Positions 1 through 7,018 of a DNA stretch of 37,484 bases are shown here, piece by piece. The stretch is taken from IMG/VR virus record IMGVR_UViG_3300048839_001871, positions 1 to 37,484 of that record; one strand, given 5' to 3'. Below the pieces are notes generated by a model. It had not been told where the DNA came from and did no database searches. It was given only the letters and a program-made list of their open reading frames with translations. A program made the translations under genes and the position numbers. Position 1 is the stretch's first letter, and each line of letters opens with the position of its first letter. Source of the stretch: a virus.

Positions 1-297
1 TCAGTGCCGAGGAGGCCGCCAACCTCCGGACCGCGTATCGGCAATTCCTTGGATTAGACGCCGCAGGGTCGCCGCCGACTGGCCCCGCGCGTGCTCCGGA
101 GCCAGGAGTGCCAGGCCGCCCTGCAAGGACCGCTCGGCCTCGTCGAGGCTCAGGGACCCACGCTGGTGGAGCGCGGAAATGAGCAGCATCAGCGCCATTT
201 CCAGGCCCGCCACCGTTTCCGCCAGCGGCATCAGTTTGGCGTCGATGGACCGGTTCAGGTGCTCCTGCATCACTTGCATTGCCTTGTCGATTTCCAT
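1..297 (-). CDS. Unknown small protein, minus strand at left edge
   Basis: A 98-residue reading frame running leftward, with its stop at the first bases of the window. The protein starts MEIDKAMQVMQEHLNRS, is predicted mostly helical with a hydrophobic stretch around residues 32-43 (LEMALMLLISAL), and ends in a basic tail. I do not recognise a family. It is divergent from the rightward early operon, the position where Mu-like phages usually have the repressor, but I see no clear helix-turn-helix, so I do not call it one. It could equally be the last host gene beside the prophage. Confidence 0.5.
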   Translation of the reverse strand: MEIDKAMQVMQEHLNRSIDAKLMPLAETVAGLEMALMLLISALHQRGSLSLDEAERSLQGGLALLAPEHARGQSAATLRRLIQGIADTRSGGWRPPRH

Positions 298-508
298 GTT
301 TCGCTCCCTCGGAACGGTTGTGGTGACCCCGAGTGTAGCGGAAGCGCGTCACCTGCGCAGCCTTGCCGCCGCACCCGTAACGGCGGCGGGCGAAGTGGTG
401 AGCCCGCCGGAAGCAGAGCCGGCACCTTTCCTCGCGGCGCGCCGCCTTGTCCGGCCCTCTCCCCCCAGGGCCATTGCGGGTTCCTCCACCCGCCGGCGCG
501 CCGAACTG

Positions 509-560
509 GCCAGGGGGAGGCTTCCGGACGGAAGTCGGGGTTCTCCCCCTGGCCCTTTTC
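509..560 (+). terminator. Strong hairpin followed by a T-rich tract
   Basis: An 11-bp perfect inverted repeat (GCCAGGGGGAG at 509-519 and CTCCCCCTGGC at 543-553) encloses a smaller dyad (CTTCC/GGAAG) and is followed by CCTTTTCTT. This resembles an intrinsic terminator, or a folded interspersed repeat. It lies directly before the surviving 3' half of gapR, so it may have arrived with the event that removed the 5' half. Apart from this hairpin I see no gene in 298-570, only a weak dyad GGTGAC (322-327) / GTCACC (348-353) that could be an operator. Confidence 0.4.
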
Positions 561-570
561 TTCCGGTCCC

Positions 571-705
571 CTCGCGGAAGCCAAGGGCGCCGGCTTCGAC
601 GTCAAGGTCCTGCGCCAGATCGTCCGCCTGCGGAAGCTGGATAAGGCCGACCGTGACGAACAGGAAGAAATCGTCGACCTCTACAAGCGCGCACTGGACA
701 TGTGA
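571..705 (+). pseudogene. gapR: 3' fragment of gapR (DUF2312 nucleoid-associated protein)
   Basis: In this frame the sequence reads LAEAKGAGFDVKVLRQIVRL and continues through KADRDEQEEIVDLYKRALDM to a TGA at 703-705. This is the conserved C-terminal half of GapR/DUF2312, a small alphaproteobacterial DNA-binding protein that recognises overtwisted AT-rich DNA and is also carried by phages. The N-terminal coiled-coil half is absent; the upstream frame holds unrelated GC-rich sequence and the hairpin at 509-553. No ATG, GTG or TTG lies suitably near the start of homology, so a normal product is unlikely. The stop overlaps the GTG at 702 of the next gene, so the original gene probably belonged to the same operon. 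Recognition of the family is firm; loss of function is inferred. Confidence 0.7.
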
Positions 706-707
706 CC

Positions 708-1571
708 ATGAAGCTCCTTGAAACCACCCGGCTGCCCGTCTCCTCCATCGTCGTCGCCGACCGGCTCAGGGCCGTTTCGGAAGACCATGTGACCCTGCTG
801 GCGGCCTCCATGTCGGAACAGGGGCTGATGCAGCCCATCGTGGTCACCGCGCAGGCCAGGCGCCTGCTGGCGGGCGCCCATCGCTTGGCCGCCGCCAAGG
901 CCCTGGGCTGGGAGGACATCGAGGTCCGCCTAGTCGAGCCGGAAAGCGATGACCCGCGGACCGAGTGCAGGCTGTTCGAAATCGACGAGAACCTGGCGCG
1001 GCACGAACTCTCGCCCCTGGACCGCGCCGCCTTCCTCGCCGAACGCAACGCCTGCTTCCTCGCGCTCAACCCCGACGCCGGGCACGGCGGCGACCGCAAG
1101 GGGCTTCGGCATCAAGCGCTAAGGATTAGCGCTTGGTCCTTCAACCGGGAAACGGAGGAGAAGACCGGCCTCCGGCCCAGCACCATCCGGCGGGCGCTTT
1201 CGACTTTCCGGGGTCTTACGCCCCAGGTCCGCTCCCGCCTCGCCGGCACCTGGTTGGCCGCCAAGGAAGGCGAGCTCTACCGCCTGTCCCGCCTCGACCC
1301 CGAGGCCCAGCTCAAGGCCCTCGACCTGCTGCTGGCCGGCAAGGCGAAGACCGTGCAGGCCGCCGCCGACCTGGTCACCGGCCGGGCGCCTTCGCCCAAG
1401 GCCGCGGGCGCCACCCTGGCCCGCGCCCAGGACGTGTTCGGGCGGCTGTCCCGCCCCGACCAGAAGGCCTTCCTGGACTGGCTCTGGGAACAGGGGCACC
1501 TGGACACCGACCATCGGTTCAGGGTGCCGGACGCTCCCGCCCTCGCCCCCGAAGGTGAGGAGGCCGCCTGA
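708..1571 (+). CDS. ParB N-terminal-domain protein (Mu-like early gene)
   Basis: A 287-residue protein with a ParB/Spo0J-type N-terminal domain at about residues 8-90 (LPVSSIVVADRL, then SMSEQGLMQPIVV). It has a degenerate nucleotide-binding box GAHRLAAAKALGW and the ParB-like segment ENLARHELSPLDRAAFLAER. A central helical region around 150-210 resembles the KorB/ParB helix-turn-helix part (TGLRPSTIRRALS). ATG 708 is chosen; GTG 702 is an in-frame alternative overlapping the gapR stop. ParB-fold proteins recur near the transposase in Mu-like phages of alphaproteobacteria, where a role in regulation or DNA binding is more likely than partition, since there is no parA partner here. Stop and next start overlap as TGATG. 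The exact role is unknown. Confidence 0.8.
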   Translation: MKLLETTRLPVSSIVVADRLRAVSEDHVTLLAASMSEQGLMQPIVVTAQARRLLAGAHRLAAAKALGWEDIEVRLVEPESDDPRTECRLFEIDENLARHELSPLDRAAFLAERNACFLALNPDAGHGGDRKGLRHQALRISAWSFNRETEEKTGLRPSTIRRALSTFRGLTPQVRSRLAGTWLAAKEGELYRLSRLDPEAQLKALDLLLAGKAKTVQAAADLVTGRAPSPKAAGATLARAQDVFGRLSRPDQKAFLDWLWEQGHLDTDHRFRVPDAPALAPEGEEAA

Positions 1572-2038
1572 TGGTCAAGGTGCGCGGCGACCGGAAGACC
1601 ATGGACATCCTCCAGGATTGGAAGCCTCCGGCCGTCGCGGTCGGCTTCCGGCCGGAGGAAGTCCGGGCCGTATCCATCGCCGCCCGCTTCTGCAAGGCCA
1701 TGGCGCTGGCGCTGAAGGAATGCGGACGGACCCGCGAGGAGGTCGCCCGGACCATGAGCGCCTACCTGGGCGAGGAGGTGTCCAAAAACATGCTCGACGC
1801 CTACGTATCCGAGGCGCGGGACAGCCACGTCATCAACGTGGCGCGCTTCGCCGCCCTGGTCTACGCGACCGGCGACATGCGCCTGCTGGCCCTGCTGCCC
1901 GAAATGTTCGGCTTCATCGTCGCGGAAAAGAAGTACCGCCACTGGATCAACGCAGCCGTGGCCCGCGACAAGGCCAGCGAGATGCTGCAATTCGCCGACC
2001 AGGAAATGCGGGTGGCGAAATTGGGGGACTGGCCATGA
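1571..2038 (+). CDS. Mu-like early HTH-type protein
   Basis: A 155-residue protein starting at the ATG that overlaps the ParB stop. The segment REEVARTMSAYLGEEVSKNM (about residues 58-77) followed by LDAYVSEARDSHVINVARF looks like the regulator-like early proteins of Mu-type phages that share a motif of the kind 'M...G..VSK.MLDA..AE'. Some of these are annotated as DNA transposition or HTH proteins. It probably binds DNA or helps early regulation; I infer this from position and motif only. It ends six bases before the oppositely oriented gene at 2044. Confidence 0.65.
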   Translation: MVKVRGDRKTMDILQDWKPPAVAVGFRPEEVRAVSIAARFCKAMALALKECGRTREEVARTMSAYLGEEVSKNMLDAYVSEARDSHVINVARFAALVYATGDMRLLALLPEMFGFIVAEKKYRHWINAAVARDKASEMLQFADQEMRVAKLGDWP

Positions 2039-2043
2039 CGGCT

Positions 2044-2556
2044 TCAGTCCTTCGGCGGCCAGCCGGCCTTGTTGCGCTTCTTGGTCTCGGCCAGGGCCTG
2101 TTCCAGGTAACGCCTCGGAACCTGCATGGGAAGCATCCCTTCCGGGAGTTGCGGCAGGCGGTCGAGAGTCAGGATGCCGTGGGCACCATGGTCCAGGTCG
2201 CGGTACGCCAGGGGACGGACGAAGACGCACCGGCAGAAGGGACACTCGTAAAGCATCTGGTCGCGCCGGAAGAACAGGAAGGCGCGCACCACGCGGAACC
2301 CGAGCAGGAAGCCCATGATCAGCGTGTGATCGGCGCTGGTGTTCCAGTCGATGCGGGGAGCCAGGAGACGGTTGTCCCACATGAATTGCGCGGAGGGGCA
2401 GCACATGGTGCGTAAATGCCGCTCCACGTCGATCTCGCGGGCGTCGGCCCAGAAGTCGAAGGGTTCCACGGTCAAGTTCTTCTCCACCGTCCAGGAGTGG
2501 CTGAAGGCCTGCGATGATACGCCCGAGCTGATGGCCGAAACAACCTTCGGCCGCAT
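2044..2556 (-). CDS. Unknown opposite-strand protein with CPFCRC motif
   Basis: A 170-residue protein on the minus strand inside the otherwise rightward early block. Codon choice on this strand is normal for the window (G/C-ending codons throughout) and the sequence is compositionally protein-like, with FDFWADAREIDVERHLRTMC, a hydrophobic MGFLLGFRVVRAFLFFRR, then YECPFCRCVF. The three cysteines could be half of a metal site. The start at 2556 is the only good ATG before the frame runs into the transposase gene; no strong ribosome binding site is visible. I do not recognise a family. Its position, divergent from the transposase with 51 bases between starts, is like that of a lysogeny-expressed regulator or cargo gene. 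Confidence 0.6.
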   Translation of the reverse strand: MRPKVVSAISSGVSSQAFSHSWTVEKNLTVEPFDFWADAREIDVERHLRTMCCPSAQFMWDNRLLAPRIDWNTSADHTLIMGFLLGFRVVRAFLFFRRDQMLYECPFCRCVFVRPLAYRDLDHGAHGILTLDRLPQLPEGMLPMQVPRRYLEQALAETKKRNKAGWPPKD

Positions 2557-2558
2557 GA

Positions 2559-2574
2559 CCCGGATTCGTCCGGG
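2559..2574. promoter_or_regulatory. Inverted repeat with TTCG loop between divergent genes
   Basis: CCCGGA-TTCG-TCCGGG is a perfect 6-bp dyad with a four-base centre, in the 51-base gap between the minus-strand gene (start 2556) and the transposase start (2608). In RNA it could form a UUCG-type stem-loop ahead of transposase mRNA; in DNA it could be an operator for either gene. Function is inferred from position only. Confidence 0.35.
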
Positions 2575-2607
2575 CGATCCCCGGTGGCCGGGGCGGGGGA
2601 AAAAGCC

Positions 2608-4740
2608 ATGATGGAGAAGGAATTCTTCACCGCCGCCGAACTGGCGGGGCTCAAGTTGCCGGGATTGCCGGATACCAAGCAGGGAATCAATGCCCGCGCC
2701 AAGACCGAATCCTGGTCCGACCGCCAGGACCTGGCCGGCCGGCCCCTGGCCCGCCGGCGCCAGGGCCGGGGCGGGGGGATGGAATACTCCTACCGCCTGC
2801 TGCCGGGCCCCGCCCAGGCGCGCATCGTCGCCCTGCATGCCCCCAAGGCCGAGGCCATCCCGCTGGCCGCCAGCCGCGCCGACCTGGAACGCTCAGAGGC
2901 CTGGCGCTGGTATGACGCCCTGCCCGAGAAGAAGAAGGCCGAGGCCCGCCGCCGCCTGGCGGCGCTTGACCATTTCGCGGCCCTAAAGATGGGCGGCACG
3001 CCGGTTAACCTGGCGGCCAGGACCGCCGCCGCCCAGCATGGCGCCGGGCGCGCCACCCTGTTCAACTGGCTCAACCTGGTGGCGGGCCTGCCCCGCGCCG
3101 ACTGGCTCCCGGCCCTGGCCCCGCGCCAGGCCGGCGCGCCGGGCGAGACCGCCGATTGCAGCCCCGAGGCCTGGGAAATGCTGGTCGGGGATTACCTGCG
3201 CCTCGAAAGACCGACTTTCAAAGCTGCCTACTGGCGGGTGCAGCGGGCAGCCCAGGCCAACGGCTGGACTCTCCCCTGCGCCAAGACCCTGGAACGCCGC
3301 CTGCACCGGGAAGTCGCCGCGCCGGTCATCGTGCTGGCCCGCCAGGGCCTGGAAGCCTTGAAGCGGATGTATCCGGCCCAGGAACGGGACCGGGGCGTCT
3401 TCCACGCCCTGGAAGCGGTGAATGCCGACTTCCACACCTTCGACGTCTTCGTCAAATGGCCGGACGGCACGGTCGGCCGCCCCTCCATGGTGGCCTTCCA
3501 GGACCTCTATTCCGGGCTCTTCCTGTCCTGGCGCCTCGACCTGAACCCCAACAAGGAAGCCGTCCGCCTGGCCTTCGGGGACCTGGTCGAGACCTACGGC
3601 ATCCCCGAGCATTGCTGGTTGGATAACGGCCGCGAGTTCGCCGCCAAGTGGCTCACCGGCGGCACCCAGAACCGCTATCGATTCAAGGTGCGGGAAGAAG
3701 AACCCTTGGGCCTGCTCACCGCTTTGGGCGTGGAGATTCACTGGACCACCCCCTACCACGGCCAGGCCAAGCCCATCGAACGGGCCTTCCGGGACATGTG
3801 CGACACCATCGCCCGGCATCCCGCCTGCGCCGGCGCCTATACCGGCAACAATCCCATGGCGAAGCCGGAAAACTACGGCTCCAAGGCCGTGCCGCTCGAC
3901 AAATTCGTCCAGGTTTTGGAAGAGGAAATCGCCGCCCACAACGCCCGGCCGGGGCGCCGCGCCGCCGTCTGCGCCGGCCGCAGCTTCGGCGAAACCTTCC
4001 GGGCCTCCTACGAATCCTCCCCCATCCGCCAGGCCCTGCCGGAACAGCGCCGGCTGTGGCTGCTGGCGGCCGAGGGCATTACGGCCCGGAAGCCCGACGG
4101 CGCCCTGCATCTTCAGGGCAACCGCTACTGGGGTGGATTCCTGGCCGAATGGGTGGGACACAGCCTGGTGGCCCGTTTCGACCCCCAGGACCTCCAATCG
4201 GGACTGCACGTCTACCGCCTGGACGGCGCCTACCTGGGCTTCGCGGATTGTATCGAGGCGGCCGGCTTCGCCGACGTAAACAAGGCGCGCGAGCACGCGA
4301 GTGCGCGGAAGAAGTACCTCCGGGGTGTCAAGGACCAACTGGCCGCCGTCCGCAAGCTCGACCCCGACCAGGTGGCGGCCCTCATGCCCGCCGCCGCGCC
4401 GACGCCGGACCTGGAACGGCGGGTGGTCCAGATGGTCACCGCCCTCGACACCCCCATCATGCGGGCCCCGGCCCCCAAGCCTCAACCGCTCACCGATTCC
4501 CAGCAGGCCCAGCAGGTGGCGCTGCTGGCCGATTTCCAAGCCCGGCGGGAGGCCCCCAGGGCCGAAACCCCGGAAGACCGCTTCGCCCGTGCCCTCAAGG
4601 CCTTGGCCGACCAGGCCGCCGGCCGGCCCCTGGATGCCGAGGCCGCGCGGTGGCTCGCCGGCTACACGACCACCGCCGAATACAAGGCGCGCCGGCTGAT
4701 GCTCGACGATGCCGCTGCCCCCTTCGCCGCCGCCCGATGA
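2608..4740 (+). CDS. MuA-type DDE transposase
   Basis: A 710-residue Mu-family transposase, which binds the phage ends and carries out strand transfer for integration and replicative transposition. The N-terminal HTH_Tnp_Mu-type domain (EFFTAAELAGLKLPGLPDTK, then INARAKTESWSDR) recognises DNA. The rve/DDE catalytic core carries D274 (VNADFH), D339 (WLDNGREF) and E391 (KPIERAFRD), close to the numbering I recall for MuA. A beta-barrel Mu-C-like region follows (about 495-580), then a charged C-terminal tail likely to contact the ATPase. ATG 2608 is preferred; ATG 2611 and GTG 2584 are in-frame alternatives. Length is slightly above MuA. The TGA at 4738-4740 overlaps an ATG at 4737 in the frame of the next gene. 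No catalytic residue is missing. Confidence 0.95.
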   Translation: MMEKEFFTAAELAGLKLPGLPDTKQGINARAKTESWSDRQDLAGRPLARRRQGRGGGMEYSYRLLPGPAQARIVALHAPKAEAIPLAASRADLERSEAWRWYDALPEKKKAEARRRLAALDHFAALKMGGTPVNLAARTAAAQHGAGRATLFNWLNLVAGLPRADWLPALAPRQAGAPGETADCSPEAWEMLVGDYLRLERPTFKAAYWRVQRAAQANGWTLPCAKTLERRLHREVAAPVIVLARQGLEALKRMYPAQERDRGVFHALEAVNADFHTFDVFVKWPDGTVGRPSMVAFQDLYSGLFLSWRLDLNPNKEAVRLAFGDLVETYGIPEHCWLDNGREFAAKWLTGGTQNRYRFKVREEEPLGLLTALGVEIHWTTPYHGQAKPIERAFRDMCDTIARHPACAGAYTGNNPMAKPENYGSKAVPLDKFVQVLEEEIAAHNARPGRRAAVCAGRSFGETFRASYESSPIRQALPEQRRLWLLAAEGITARKPDGALHLQGNRYWGGFLAEWVGHSLVARFDPQDLQSGLHVYRLDGAYLGFADCIEAAGFADVNKAREHASARKKYLRGVKDQLAAVRKLDPDQVAALMPAAAPTPDLERRVVQMVTALDTPIMRAPAPKPQPLTDSQQAQQVALLADFQARREAPRAETPEDRFARALKALADQAAGRPLDAEAARWLAGYTTTAEYKARRLMLDDAAAPFAAAR

Positions 4741-4760
4741 CCCTTCAGGAGACGCCCCTC

Positions 4761-5471
4761 ATGACCGCCCCCTTGCCTACCATCGCTCCGCTCGCCAACG
4801 TCGCCCGGCTTATGGAGGTCGCGACGCGCCTCAAGGACCGCCCCGCCGGCCTGCCCGGCTTCGGCCTGTTCAGCGGCCCCGCCGGCTACGGCAAGTCGAT
4901 GGCCGCCCAGTTCGTGGCCAACAAAACCCGCGCCCACTATGTGGAGGTCAAGTCGGTCTGGACCCAGCGCGCCCTGGTCTCGGCGATCCAGATCGAGATG
5001 GGCCTGCTGCCGCCCCGCGAGGTCATCCGGGGCAGCGTCTGGAAGGCGGTGGACGAAATCGGCCTCCACATGGCCGAGAATCCCTCCCGCCCCCTCATCA
5101 TCGACGAGGCCGACCACCTTGTGCGCCGGCGGATGATCGAGATCGTCCGCGACATCCACAAGGACTGTGGCGAAGTCGGCGGCTCCATCGTCCTGGTAGG
5201 CGAGCAAGGTCTGCCGAAGGCGCTCAAGCAGTGGGAACGCATCGATTCCCGCATCCTGGCCCGTGCCGAGGCCTCCGCCCTGTCCCAGGCCGACATCCTG
5301 ACCCTGGCCGACATCGTCTGCCCCGGTCTGGAATTCGGCGGCGCCGCCCTGGAAAGACTGGAAAAGCAGGCGTCCGCGCGGCGCATCGTGGTGAGCCTGA
5401 ACGACATCAAGGAACGCGCGGCGCTGGCCGGCAAGACCGTCGTCGATGCCGCCCTGGTGGCGGGGGCCTGA
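4761..5471 (+). CDS. MuB-type AAA+ ATPase, transposition target selector
   Basis: A 236-residue AAA ATPase directly after the transposase, matching the MuB role: ATP-dependent DNA binding, target capture and stimulation of the transposase. Walker A is GPAGYGKS at residues 39-46 and Walker B is PLIIDEAD at 111-118, followed by a sensor-like GSIVLVGEQ and an arginine-rich segment RIDSRILARAEA. ATG 4761 is supported by AGGAG at 4747-4751; the upstream in-frame ATG 4737 overlaps the transposase stop. MuB itself is longer because it carries an N-terminal HTH domain; here the ATPase begins almost at the P-loop, and a separate Cro-like HTH protein is encoded at 6118. A split of the MuB architecture is possible. 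Confidence 0.92.
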   Translation: MTAPLPTIAPLANVARLMEVATRLKDRPAGLPGFGLFSGPAGYGKSMAAQFVANKTRAHYVEVKSVWTQRALVSAIQIEMGLLPPREVIRGSVWKAVDEIGLHMAENPSRPLIIDEADHLVRRRMIEIVRDIHKDCGEVGGSIVLVGEQGLPKALKQWERIDSRILARAEASALSQADILTLADIVCPGLEFGGAALERLEKQASARRIVVSLNDIKERAALAGKTVVDAALVAGA

Positions 5472-5473
5472 GC

Positions 5474-6121
5474 ATGGGCAGGAAACCCGCCGACGCTGTT
5501 GCCGCCGCCCGCTTCCCGCAAGGGCGCCCCGTCATCTGGCGGGCCATCCGGAAGCTGGCCAAGACCGGCCCCGATGCCGTCGCCGGCTTCACCCTGACGG
5601 AAATCTCCAAGCAGTGCGGGGACGAGATGCCCTGGGGCACCATCGAGACCTACGTCAAGTCCCTGGTCGCGGCCGGCATCCTGTCCCGGACGCGCGCCGG
5701 CAAGCCGGGCATCCCGGCGATTTACTTCCTGGACCGGGACCCCGGCGCCGAGGCCCCGCGCCTCCGCCGCGACGGCTCGCCGGTCACCATGGGCAGCGCT
5801 CAGGAATCGATCTGGCGCACCATCCGCATGCAGCGTGGCGTCTTCGCGTCCGCCGACATCGCCCTGACGGCGAACACCGATGAATACCCGGTCGCCGAAC
5901 TCGCGGTCGTCGATTACCTGAAATACATGCTGCATGCGGGCTACGTCGCCGTGGCCCGCCCGGCCGCCCGCGGCAAGCGGGGCAAGGCCCTCTACCGTTT
6001 CGTCCGGGCGCGGGACCCCGGCCCGCTGGCGCCGCAAATCCAGCGGGTCAAGGCGGTGTTCGACCCGAATACCGGGACCGTGGTCTGGACCTCGGCCAAG
6101 AATGCGGAGGACGAGGCATGA
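5474..6121 (+). CDS. Tandem winged-helix early protein
   Basis: A 215-residue protein starting two bases after the ATPase stop. Two similar winged-helix-like halves are visible. Residues 19-82 read VIWRAIRKLAKTG, then TLTEISKQCGDEMPWGTIET and YVKSLVAAGILSRTR. Residues 111-165 read SIWRTIRMQRGVFASADIAL, then VDYLKYMLHAGYVAVAR. Proteins of this kind follow the B gene in related Mu-like phages. DNA binding is likely; the target is unknown. The stop overlaps the next start (ATGA at 6118). Confidence 0.65.
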   Translation: MGRKPADAVAAARFPQGRPVIWRAIRKLAKTGPDAVAGFTLTEISKQCGDEMPWGTIETYVKSLVAAGILSRTRAGKPGIPAIYFLDRDPGAEAPRLRRDGSPVTMGSAQESIWRTIRMQRGVFASADIALTANTDEYPVAELAVVDYLKYMLHAGYVAVARPAARGKRGKALYRFVRARDPGPLAPQIQRVKAVFDPNTGTVVWTSAKNAEDEA

Positions 6122-6522
6122 GCAGGGGACCCAAGCCCGGCATCCGCCCCGCCGCCCATTCCACCGCCGCCACGGTGGCCGCCGCCTGGGGGCGCGCCGC
6201 CCCGGCCTGGCTGGCCGAACTGGCGCGCATCTGCGACGACTCGTCGCAAGCCGAAATCGCGGGCCGGCTCGGCTATTCGCCGGCCACCCTCTCGGCCCTG
6301 GTCAACGGCCGCTACCAGGGGGACCTGGACGCCATCGCCCGCGCCGTCGAGGCCAAGCTCTTCGCGGCGCCGGTGGCCTGCCCGGCGGCCGGCGACATCA
6401 CGCTGGCCGCCTGCCTGGAGGCCCGCCGCCATGTGGCGGCCGGCAACCGCTCCGGCGCCCACCGCCAGCGCTTCGCCCGCGCCTGCCCCGCCTGCAATCA
6501 AGTCGTCAAGGGGGGTGTGTGA
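6118..6522 (+). CDS. Cro/XRE-like helix-turn-helix protein
   Basis: A 134-residue protein with a helix-turn-helix at about residues 34-70 (ICDDSSQAEIAGRLGYSPAT, then LSALVNGRYQGDLDAIARAV). The 'NGRYQGD' turn is typical of the lambda-repressor-like domain at the N-terminus of MuB and of related Mu-phage regulators. The C-terminal part has a CPAC pair (ARACPACNQ). Because the ATPase at 4761 lacks its N-terminal HTH, this gene may supply that function in trans, or it may be an independent regulator. Start and stop overlap the neighbouring genes, so it is part of the early operon. Confidence 0.7.
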   Translation: MSRGPKPGIRPAAHSTAATVAAAWGRAAPAWLAELARICDDSSQAEIAGRLGYSPATLSALVNGRYQGDLDAIARAVEAKLFAAPVACPAAGDITLAACLEARRHVAAGNRSGAHRQRFARACPACNQVVKGGV

Positions 6523-6848
6523 TGTTGTCTCAAGACCTCAGCAACCTGGCCGCCGACCTGGCCGACTACCGCACCACCGGAGTGTCCTGGCAGCCGCAGG
6601 CCGTCATGGACATCGTCGCCGTCCTCATGGATTGCGCCGAACGGGCGGAGGCCATGGAGGCCTCCATGGTCCGTGCCGTCCAGGCCGGCGCCGCCGACAT
6701 CGCGCTGCGCGATGCGATGACCCGCGCCGCCGAGGCCCAGGCCCGCCGCCGCTCCTTCCGCCTGGTGCCTCCTGCTTCGTCTCCCTCTCCCTCTCCCCTT
6801 GCGGGAGAGGGGCGGGGTGAGGGGGAATCCCGGAGCACCCAGCCATGA
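6522..6848 (+). CDS. Unknown early protein with repeat-derived C-terminus
   Basis: A 108-residue frame starting at the ATG that overlaps the previous TGA. Residues 1-86 are helical and acidic to neutral (AVMDIVAVLMDCAERAEAME). The last 20 or so (SSPSPSPLAGEGRGEGESRS) are the translation of an interspersed palindrome at 6781-6825, so the native C-terminus has probably been replaced or extended. Family unknown. The TGA at 6846-6848 overlaps the start of the next small gene. Confidence 0.5.
   Translation: MLSQDLSNLAADLADYRTTGVSWQPQAVMDIVAVLMDCAERAEAMEASMVRAVQAGAADIALRDAMTRAAEAQARRRSFRLVPPASSPSPSPLAGEGRGEGESRSTQP
6781..6825. repeat. Interspersed palindrome, CCTCTCCC/GGGAGAGG type
   Basis: A stem CCTCTCCC (6790-6797) and GGGAGAGG (6803-6810) with loop CTTGC, flanked by pyrimidine-rich CTCCCTCTCC and by GGGGTGAGGGG. 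From memory this is a very common intergenic repeat type in GC-rich proteobacterial genomes. Here it lies inside the 3' end of the small gene at 6522 and supplies its last codons. Confidence 0.75.
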
Positions 6849-7018
6849 CCCACAACCCCGTCATGGCCGGGCGCGACCCGGCCATCCACGCCTCCCGTCC
6901 TCGCTGGACCTTCTGCGACCTCTGCGGCCTGTCGTTCCGCACCTTTGGGCCGGACGACCTCCGCTGCACCTGGTGCTGCGGGGGCCTGCCCCATCCCCGG
7001 AGGGCCAAGGCATGCTGA
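6845..7018 (+). CDS. Small zinc-ribbon-like protein
   Basis: A 57-residue frame starting at an ATG overlapping the previous stop. It has two CxxC pairs (FCDLC and RCTWC, C-x2-C-x13-C-x2-C), a plausible small zinc ribbon. The N-terminal segment VMAGRDPAIHAS is the translation of an alphaproteobacteria-type interspersed palindrome (6859-6890), so the original start may have been downstream or the N-terminus is an addition. The frame ends inside the first codons of the DnaA-like gene (ATG 7012). Function unknown. Confidence 0.5.
   Translation: MTHNPVMAGRDPAIHASRPRWTFCDLCGLSFRTFGPDDLRCTWCCGGLPHPRRAKAC
6859..6890. repeat. Interspersed palindrome ATGGCCGGG-N5-CCCGGCCAT
   Basis: A perfect 9-bp inverted repeat, ATGGCCGGG at 6863-6871 and CCCGGCCAT at 6877-6885, with centre CGCGA. 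Sequences translating as 'VMAG.DPAIHA' are, from memory, a familiar intergenic repeat in alphaproteobacteria. It lies 33 bases after the repeat at 6781-6825, and together the two form the border between two small phage genes. Confidence 0.75.

Noticed and set aside
1-297. Classical Mu c repressor at the left edge
   Set aside because: The position fits, but the 98-residue protein shows no helix-turn-helix or C-terminal motif of Mu-type repressors.
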